5,095 nt of DNA from Hyphomicrobiales bacterium (GTDB taxonomy: Bacteria > Pseudomonadota > Alphaproteobacteria > Rhizobiales > Beijerinckiaceae). The stretch lies in NCBI GenBank assembly GCA_003567055.1, contig PXAW01000367.1:1-5095 (forward strand). Direction: 5' to 3'. The notes under the pieces were generated by a model. It was not told the origin of the DNA and searched no databases. It worked only from the letters and a program-made list of their open reading frames with translations. The position numbers were made by a program, and so were the translations under genes. The stretch's first letter is position 1; the number at the start of each line of letters is the position of its first letter. Shown in pieces: positions 1-5,095 of the stretch.

Positions 1-382
1 GCATGTGGCGGGGCACGGAGGTGTCATCGGCGAGCGCGTCGAAGGCTTCGGCTCCACGCGCTGCGCTCTGCTCTCCCAGTGCCGCAGCCATGCGGAAGCG
101 CGCCAGCATGGCGACGTTGCCCCCGCCCGCAACGGCGAGCTCTTCCAGCATCTCGATGCCGCTGGCGCGGTTGCCTTCGGTGATCACCTGCTGGGCCTCG
201 AAGAGCTGGGCCGAGGCCTGATGCGCACGCTGCGTCTCGATATATTCCCAGTAGCGCCAGCCGCCGACACCCGCGACGACGATCAGCGCGACCGCGATCA
301 GCGGCCCGCCCCAACGCTTCCAGAAAGCCATCGCCCTTTCGCGGCGGACTTCTTCATCGACCTCGCGGAGAAACTCGTCCAT
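1..382 (-). CDS. Membrane-anchored TPR protein, YfgM/CpoB-like (N-terminal part)
   Basis: The 127 visible codons run off the left edge, so the C-terminus is missing. The protein opens with a short charged cytosolic stretch (MDEFLREVDEEVRRER), followed by one membrane segment at about residues 25-42 (GGPLIAVALIVVAGVGGW). An alanine-rich helical region then begins (about 50-120) and includes a TPR-like helix pair around EAQQVITEGNRASGIEMLEE. This layout is that of the TPR_21 family (YfgM, ancillary SecYEG subunit; CpoB-related), whose members are held in the inner membrane and act as periplasmic co-chaperones in E. coli; that role here is inferred. The start at 382 is chosen because family members begin close to the REVDEEVRRE stretch. 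In-frame ATGs at 424 and 451 would add 14 or 23 residues, and no start has a strong ribosome binding site. It lies 129 bases downstream of panB. In related genomes a BamB-like protein and Der GTPase often follow, which cannot be checked here. Confidence 0.8.
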   Translation of the reverse strand, partial: MDEFLREVDEEVRRERAMAFWKRWGGPLIAVALIVVAGVGGWRYWEYIETQRAHQASAQLFEAQQVITEGNRASGIEMLEELAVAGGGNVAMLARFRMAAALGEQSAARGAEAFDALADDTSVPRHM

Positions 383-511
383 CGTCAAACCCGTCTTCGC
401 TCGCAGACCCGTTACAGGCGCCATACCGAACGCGTCGCCTAGCACAGGCATGCGCCCAAGGCGAGACGCTTTTATGGCGAAGCGCCGGCGGCGCGCGGGA
501 GGAAGGCCTGC

Positions 512-1342
512 TCAGCCCCCGGTCTTGCGCTCCGGATAGACGTTTTCCGGGCCGGGGAAGCTGCGGGCGCGCACATCGGCGGCGTATTCGGCGACGGCCT
601 TTTCGATCACCTGGCCGATCTCGGCATAGCGGCGCACGAATTTCGGCGCCCGCTCGCCGAGACCCAGCATGTCCTCCAGGACGAGGATCTGCCCGTCGCA
701 TTGCGCCGATCCGCCGATGCCGATGGTCGGAACCGGAACGGCCTTCGTCATCGCGACCGCCAGCGGCTCGGCCACGGCCTCGACCACGATGGCGAAGGCG
801 CCCGCTTGCGCGACCGCGCCTGCATCCTCGATCATGGCGGGCCAGCTGTCGCGATCACGCCCCTGGGCACGGAAGGAGCCGAGTGCCGCGATCGATTGCG
901 GCGTCAGCCCGACATGCCCCATCACCGGAATGCCGCGCTGTGTGAGGAAGCGGATCGTTTCCGCCATGCGCGCACCGCCCTCCAGCTTGACCGCGCCGCA
1001 GCCCGTCTTGCGCATGATCCGCGAGGCGGTGCGGAAGGCCTTTTCCGGGCTCTCCTCATAGGATCCGAAAGGCAGATCGACAACGACGAGCGCACGCTGC
1101 ACCCCGCGCATCACCGCCTGGCCGTGCAGGATCATCATGTCGATGTTCACCGGCAGGGTGGTGTCCAGGCCGTGCAGCACCATCCCGAGCGAATCGCCCA
1201 CGAGGATGACGTCCGCGCCCCCCTGATCGACGAGGCGCGCGAAGGGGGTGGTGGACGCCGTAAGCGCCACGATCGGCTCACCGCCCTTGCGCGCGCCGAT
1301 ATCGGGCGCGCTCAGCCGGCGACTGGCAGCCTGTGCCGACAT
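512..1342 (-). CDS. panB: 3-methyl-2-oxobutanoate hydroxymethyltransferase (ketopantoate hydroxymethyltransferase)
   Basis: This cytosolic enzyme makes the first committed step of pantothenate (vitamin B5, coenzyme A precursor) synthesis: it transfers a hydroxymethyl group from 5,10-methylene-tetrahydrofolate to 2-oxoisovalerate, giving ketopantoate. The 276 residues are close to the usual 260-280. Family motifs are all present: VGDSLGM (residues 48-54), DLPF (89-92), VKLEGG (118-123), GHVGLTPQS (142-150), VVEAV (186-190), IGIG (207-210) and DGQILV (216-221). By alignment from memory with E. coli PanB (D45, D84, K112, E114, E181), the metal and catalytic positions are D50, D89, K119, E121 and E188, all kept. 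There is a two-residue insertion between D89 and K119. The ATG at 1342 is preceded by a strong GGGGAGG five bases upstream; the open frame continues upstream but overlaps NnrU and should not be used. panC is not in the window. It follows the NnrU gene by 14 bases, so the two are probably cotranscribed. Confidence 0.96.
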   Translation of the reverse strand: MSAQAASRRLSAPDIGARKGGEPIVALTASTTPFARLVDQGGADVILVGDSLGMVLHGLDTTLPVNIDMMILHGQAVMRGVQRALVVVDLPFGSYEESPEKAFRTASRIMRKTGCGAVKLEGGARMAETIRFLTQRGIPVMGHVGLTPQSIAALGSFRAQGRDRDSWPAMIEDAGAVAQAGAFAIVVEAVAEPLAVAMTKAVPVPTIGIGGSAQCDGQILVLEDMLGLGERAPKFVRRYAEIGQVIEKAVAEYAADVRARSFPGPENVYPERKTGG

Positions 1343-1356
1343 GAATTCCTCCCCGT

Positions 1357-1944
1357 TCAGCCCCCGAAGACCGGCACGCCGATCAGCAGGCGGTGCAGCC
1401 AGAAGACGAAGGCGAGGTAGAAACCGACCCCGATCACCAGCGCCAGCACGTCGTATTTCGCCTGCGGCGCGGTCACCGGGGCGCTGACCGCCGAGGGGGC
1501 ATCCGTGCGGCGCTTGGTGCTGATCCGCGCCACGACGGCCCAGCCGAGCAAGCTGCCGAAGAGAATGATCGAGCCGAGATCGCCATTGGCGAGAAGGTGT
1601 GCGAAGGCCCAGATCTTGACCGCCGCGAGCATCGGATGCTTCGCCCTGGCCTTGATGTAGCCGGGCATGTAGGCAGCCGGAAGCAGGATGAAGGCGAATA
1701 GCACCAACAATGTCGAAAGGTGCTGCGTCCAGATGGGCGGCCACCAGATCTGGATGTAGCCATCGGCCCGATACTGACCGAACCCGATCCAGATCAGCAC
1801 CAGGCCGATGAGGACGAGCAGGGAATAAAGGCCCTTGTAGCCGTTCTCGCCCAGACGCGCGATCGCCGCCGTCCGCTGCGCGCGCATCATGGTGAAGCTG
1901 TGCGTGCCGATGAAGATCACCAGCCCGAGAATCAATAGCGCCAT
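1357..1944 (-). CDS. NnrU family integral membrane protein
   Basis: A 195-residue, very hydrophobic protein with about five to six membrane segments (approximately 1-17, 38-56, 74-93, 107-118, 123-139 and 164-187). Family signatures are GTHS near the N-terminus (H15), AKHPML (101-106, H103), and [16 protein letters not shown] (115-130, H116). Between the last two helices lies a proline/alanine-rich loop (about 143-162). NnrU was named from a Rhodobacter sphaeroides locus linked to nitric oxide metabolism, and the domain is shared with the plant zeta-carotene isomerase Z-ISO, which binds haem b. The conserved histidines would suit haem binding, but the biochemical role of this member is unknown. 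Two adjacent ATGs occur at 1947 and 1944. The second is preferred because GGAGG then sits five bases away rather than two. The gene ends 14 bases before panB, and no denitrification gene is visible nearby. Confidence 0.88.
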   Translation of the reverse strand: MALLILGLVIFIGTHSFTMMRAQRTAAIARLGENGYKGLYSLLVLIGLVLIWIGFGQYRADGYIQIWWPPIWTQHLSTLLVLFAFILLPAAYMPGYIKARAKHPMLAAVKIWAFAHLLANGDLGSIILFGSLLGWAVVARISTKRRTDAPSAVSAPVTAPQAKYDVLALVIGVGFYLAFVFWLHRLLIGVPVFGG

Positions 1945-1994
1945 CATTCCCTCCGATCCGAGATGCAACGCTTCTAACCCGGAAGCGCAGCCTT

Positions 1995-2016
1995 TGCGAC
2001 CGCAAAAACGGTCGCA
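1995..2016. repeat. Perfect inverted repeat between usg and the NnrU gene
   Basis: Arms TGCGACCG (1995-2002) and CGGTCGCA (2009-2016) match over 8 bases around a CAAAAA loop. It lies between the usg stop and the NnrU start, both on the minus strand. Neither strand has a T-run after the stem, so it is a poor intrinsic terminator. It could be an operator, or an RNA hairpin marking processing or attenuation between usg and NnrU. A second, weaker stem (CTCGG 2048-2052 with CCGAG 2061-2065) lies closer to the usg stop. Confidence 0.5.
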
Positions 2017-2082
2017 TTGCCGGATCGACAAGGAGTCGGGCAAAGGTCTCGGCAGGGGCCCCGAGGGTAGCGCAGGCCCGCA

Positions 2083-2382
2083 TCAATGCAATTGCAGCAC
2101 CCCGTCCACGGCCTTGAATTCCGCCGGCTTGATCAGCCCGCAATGGGCGATCGTGACGCTGTGGAGCAGGCCGTCGATCTCGCGGGTCCAGAAATCGAGG
2201 AAGCGCTTGAGCACCGGGAATTCCGGGGCGGTATCGTATTCCTGCCAGATGAAATTCTGCAACAGACCGGGATGGTCGGGCAAACGGTAGAGAATATCGG
2301 CGGTGATCAGGCCATAGCCCTGCATCTGCTTGATGAAAGCGGGGCTGACGACACCATCGGGACGCAACACCTTTTCCGACAT
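2083..2382 (-). CDS. usg: Usg family protein (function unknown)
   Basis: A small soluble protein of 99 residues without signal peptide or membrane segment. It is recognised as Usg (COG5425) from the block [18 protein letters not shown] (21-38), IWQEYD (45-50), [11 protein letters not shown] (55-65), [14 protein letters not shown] (67-80) and the C-terminal [12 protein letters not shown] (83-94). The family is almost confined to alphaproteobacteria and was first noted beside tryptophan genes in Caulobacter; no biochemical function is established, and no trp gene is in this window. The start at 2382 is preceded by a near-perfect ribosome binding site, AAGGAGGT, four bases upstream. An upstream in-frame ATG at 2448 would add 22 unrelated residues and is rejected. 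The gene is transcribed away from groES. It could head a loose minus-strand unit with NnrU and panB, although the 138-base gap to NnrU holds an inverted repeat. Confidence 0.9.
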   Translation of the reverse strand: MSEKVLRPDGVVSPAFIKQMQGYGLITADILYRLPDHPGLLQNFIWQEYDTAPEFPVLKRFLDFWTREIDGLLHSVTIAHCGLIKPAEFKAVDGVLQLH

Positions 2383-2436
2383 GGGACCTCCTTTCTGCGC
2401 CGGGCGCAACGTGAACGGGCGAAAAAAACGTATCGC

Positions 2437-2451
2437 GGGATGATTCATCCC
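2437..2451. promoter_or_regulatory. Perfect 15-base palindrome upstream of usg, operator-like
   Basis: GGGATGATTCATCCC reads as 7-base arms (GGGATGA and TCATCCC) around a single central T. It sits 55 bases upstream of the usg start. On the minus strand a TGTGAC element lies next to it (2452-2457), which could be a -35 with the palindrome inside the spacer, but the matching -10 is weak. A dimeric repressor site is a reasonable guess; the regulator is unknown. Confidence 0.4.
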
Positions 2452-2515
2452 TTGTCACAGGATGCCGAATGCGCTAGCAGAGCGCAACAAAAAAATCATT
2501 TATATCAATATGTTA

Positions 2516-2539
2516 GCAGCATTCAGCGGTGAGTGCTGC
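2516..2539. promoter_or_regulatory. CIRCE-like imperfect inverted repeat
   Basis: GCAGCATTC (2516-2524) and GAGTGCTGC (2531-2539) are inverted copies with one mismatch around a 6-base spacer. The right arm contains GAGTGCT, identical to the right half of the CIRCE consensus (TTAGCACTC-N9-GAGTGCTAA). The spacer is shorter than in CIRCE. It lies about 68 bases upstream, centre to centre, of the main CIRCE. It may be a second, weak HrcA site or a remnant. Confidence 0.35.
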
Positions 2540-2542
2540 CAA

Positions 2543-2578
2543 TCCCTCACGGCCTCTCTCACTGTCTCCCTCACGGCC
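2543..2578. repeat. Three tandem 12-base units just upstream of CIRCE
   Basis: Units one and three are identical (TCCCTCACGGCC at 2543-2554 and 2567-2578). Unit two (TCTCTCACTGTC at 2555-2566) differs at three positions. The array ends five bases before the CIRCE left arm. The shared core is TCNCTCAC. It may be a set of protein-binding sites or a slippage product. Confidence 0.65.
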
Positions 2579-2583
2579 CCGCC

Positions 2584-2607
2584 TGGCACTCTTCATCGAG
2601 AGTGCCA
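2584..2607. promoter_or_regulatory. CIRCE operator (HrcA binding site) of groESL
   Basis: TGGCACTC (2584-2591) and GAGTGCCA (2600-2607) form a perfect inverted repeat matching the CIRCE core GCACTC...GAGTGC. HrcA, stabilised by GroEL, binds CIRCE and represses groESL in many bacteria; loss of free GroEL on heat shock relieves it. The spacer counts 8 bases (TTCATCGA), whereas the canonical spacer is 9. The operator lies 5' of the predicted sigma-32-type promoter rather than over the expected transcription start. hrcA itself is not in the window. Confidence 0.88.
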
Positions 2608-2625
2608 AAATTTTTCGTCTCCACT

Positions 2626-2654
2626 CTTGAACGGCGCCATCGCCCCGCCCATCT
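2626..2654 (+). promoter_or_regulatory. Sigma-32 (RpoH)-type heat-shock promoter of groESL
   Basis: CTTGAAC (2626-2632) and GCCCATCT (2647-2654), 14 bases apart, closely match the E. coli sigma-32 consensus CTTGAAA-N(11-16)-CCCCATNT. Transcription would start near 2660-2664, leaving a leader of about 85 bases before groES. Combined with CIRCE, this implies dual control: RpoH activation plus HrcA repression. The promoter call rests on consensus match only. Confidence 0.68.
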
Positions 2655-2746
2655 GATCGCCGGGCGAGCGGCGTCGCGTGTCGTGACGGGCGCGGCTCCC
2701 CGTGAGGATCAACCGATCTCGCAAGATCATTCAGGAGATGTGAAAG

Positions 2747-3061
2747 ATGACGTTCCGTCCTTTGCATGACCGCGTTCTGGTGCGCCGCATCGAGGCCGAT
2801 CAGAAGACCGCCGGCGGTATCATCATCCCGGATAACGCCAAGGAGAAGCCGCAGCAGGGCGAAATCGTCGCCGTGGGCCCAGGCGCGCGCAACGAGAAGG
2901 GTGAGCTCGTCGCCCTCGACGTCAAGGCCGGCGACCGCGTGCTGTTTGGCAAGTGGTCGGGCACGGAAGTGCGTATCGACGGCGAAGACCTTCTGATCAT
3001 GAAGGAATCCGACATTCTCGGCGTTCTCGACGCCAGCGAAGTCCAGCAGAAGGCCGCCTGA
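2747..3061 (+). CDS. groES: Co-chaperonin GroES (Cpn10)
   Basis: GroES forms a seven-membered dome that caps GroEL in the cytosol and closes the folding chamber. The 104 residues include the N-terminal [13 protein letters not shown] (4-16), the mobile loop with KTAGGIIIP (20-28), whose hydrophobic tip binds GroEL, then [16 protein letters not shown] (31-46), [17 protein letters not shown] (59-75) and the closing [13 protein letters not shown] (81-93). About ten extra residues ([10 protein letters not shown]) follow the usual end, a modest tail. The ATG at 2747 has AGGAG nine bases upstream (2733-2737); an ATG at 2738 runs straight into a stop. It is the first gene of the heat-shock operon, followed by groEL after 45 bases. 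Confidence 0.98.
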   Translation: MTFRPLHDRVLVRRIEADQKTAGGIIIPDNAKEKPQQGEIVAVGPGARNEKGELVALDVKAGDRVLFGKWSGTEVRIDGEDLLIMKESDILGVLDASEVQQKAA

Positions 3062-4744
<1,683 letters not shown>

Positions 4745-4766
4745 TCGCTGCCTCAAGGACAGGAAC

Positions 4767-4787
4767 GCGGCGGGTGCTTGCCGCCGC
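4767..4787 (+). other. GC-rich stem-loop downstream of groEL
   Basis: GCGGCGG (4767-4773) pairs with CCGCCGC (4781-4787) around a 7-base loop. No T-run follows. It lies nine bases before the intrinsic terminator and may protect the 3' end of the groESL message or assist termination. Confidence 0.45.
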
Positions 4788-4795
4788 ACTACCGT

Positions 4796-4830
4796 AAGGC
4801 CTCTCTCCCGCAAGGGAGGGAGGCTTTGTC
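4796..4830 (+). terminator. Intrinsic terminator of groESL
   Basis: AAGGCCTCTCTCCC (4796-4809) pairs with GGGAGGGAGGCTTT (4814-4827) over 14 positions, two of them G-U, with a GCAA tetraloop (GNRA type). The T-run is short (TTT, then GTC). The stem is strong and sits 64 bases after the groEL stop, with a new gene starting about 150 bases later. Confidence 0.85.
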
Positions 4831-4979
4831 ATGTCAAGCGCCTTGTCATAGCGTCATCAAACTGTGATTTAACAGCCGTATTACCGCGTTTAGTGAGTGA
4901 ATATGAAACATCATTCCGATGTCGATGGCAAAAGAATGCCGGCATGCAGTATTCGCTCGAAATGGCGGAGAAAAATCAC

Positions 4980-5095
4980 ATGCGTCTGCTCATCGCCACG
5001 GATGCCTGGCATCCGCAGATCAACGGGGTCGTGCGCTCGCTCGAACAGATGGCCGCGCATGCCGGGGAAAACGGGGCCGAGACCTGTTTCATCAC
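4980..5095 (+). CDS. GT4-type glycosyltransferase (N-terminal fragment)
   Basis: Only the first 38 complete codons are visible; the gene runs off the right edge. The opening MRLLIATDAWHPQINGVVRS, followed by LEQMAAHAGENGAETCFI, is the characteristic N-terminal Rossmann strand and glycine/asparagine loop (HPQxNGVVR) of family 4 glycosyltransferases in the group of GDP-mannose-dependent mannosyltransferases and related lipid glycosyltransferases. Donor and acceptor cannot be told from this part. The ATG at 4980 has GGAG nine bases upstream; in-frame ATGs at 4962 and 4944 would add 6 or 12 residues but lack good ribosome binding sites. It lies after the groESL terminator, so it probably has its own promoter. 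A TTGTCA (4843-4848) resembles a -35, with no convincing -10 at the right distance. Confidence 0.8.
   Translation, partial: MRLLIATDAWHPQINGVVRSLEQMAAHAGENGAETCFI

Larger units (their letters stand above)
2383..2746. promoter_or_regulatory. Divergent control region between usg and groES
   Basis: No gene is supported in these 364 bases. The usg-proximal side holds a palindrome (2437-2451) and a 6-base inverted repeat (TGCGCT 2470-2475 with AGCGCA 2481-2486). A distinctly AT-rich block follows at about 2487-2515, unusual for this GC-rich window, and could house minus-strand promoter elements (TATAAA at about 2496-2501 read on the minus strand), though no good -35 matches it. The groES-proximal side holds a CIRCE-like repeat, a triple 12-base repeat, CIRCE and a heat-shock promoter. 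The expected groES leader is about 85 bases. The short plus-strand open frame at 2462-2656 crosses these control sites and is treated as spurious. Confidence 0.7.

Noticed and set aside
5..442. 145-codon plus-strand frame at the left edge
   Set aside because: It is antisense to the TPR gene, which has a clear charged N-terminus and membrane anchor; no domain is recognised in this frame.
482..494. GCGCC/GGCGC inverted repeat after panB as a terminator
   Set aside because: The stem is only 5 bases with a 3-base loop and no T-run follows on the minus strand; such short GC palindromes are common at this base composition.
512..2458. 648-codon minus-strand frame that ends as panB
   Set aside because: Only the last 276 codons are PanB. 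The upstream part is out of frame with usg and NnrU, which are well supported there, so this is not a fusion protein.
2462..2656. Small plus-strand frame containing SLTA/SLTV/SLTA repeats
   Set aside because: The repeats are just the 12-base tandem array read in frame; the frame lacks a ribosome binding site and runs through CIRCE and the promoter.
4826..4857. Repeated TTGTCAT (4826-4832 and 4843-4849) downstream of the terminator
   Set aside because: Two 7-base copies 17 bases apart partly overlap the terminator and can arise by chance; no further copies or symmetry support a binding array.

Overview
The window is ordinary chromosomal sequence from an alphaproteobacterium. The support is a high-GC genome with an Usg-family protein (a family typical of alphaproteobacteria), an alphaproteobacterial-type GroES/GroEL pair behind a CIRCE operator, and a YfgM-like TPR protein beside panB. 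The GroEL sequence looks most like that of Hyphomicrobiales (Rhizobiales), but the order is an inference from memory.

Layout. The left half (1 to about 2382) is read on the minus strand. In transcription order it holds usg (2382-2083), an NnrU-family membrane protein (1944-1357), panB (1342-512) and the first 127 codons of a membrane-anchored TPR protein (382 to the window edge). NnrU and panB are only 14 bases apart and probably share a message; usg and the TPR gene are separated from them by gaps of about 130-140 bases. The right half is read on the plus strand: groES (2747-3061), groEL (3107-4732), a strong intrinsic terminator (4796-4830), and the start of a GT4-type glycosyltransferase (4980 to the window edge).

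The 364-base divergent space between usg and groES is the most information-rich part. From left to right it holds a perfect 15-base palindrome, an AT-rich block, a CIRCE-like inverted repeat, a 36-base triple tandem repeat, a good CIRCE (HrcA operator) and a convincing sigma-32-type heat-shock promoter. This suggests groESL is controlled both by HrcA repression and by a heat-shock sigma factor. Short inverted repeats near the groES and groEL ribosome binding sites could add RNA-level control, but that is speculative.

No mobile element, CRISPR array, tRNA, rRNA or defence system is visible, and I found no new multi-gene system. The points worth a second look are small-scale: the CIRCE spacer length, the second CIRCE-like repeat, the 12-base tandem repeats (one upstream of CIRCE, one across the groEL stop codon), and the little-studied usg and NnrU genes placed upstream of a pantothenate gene.
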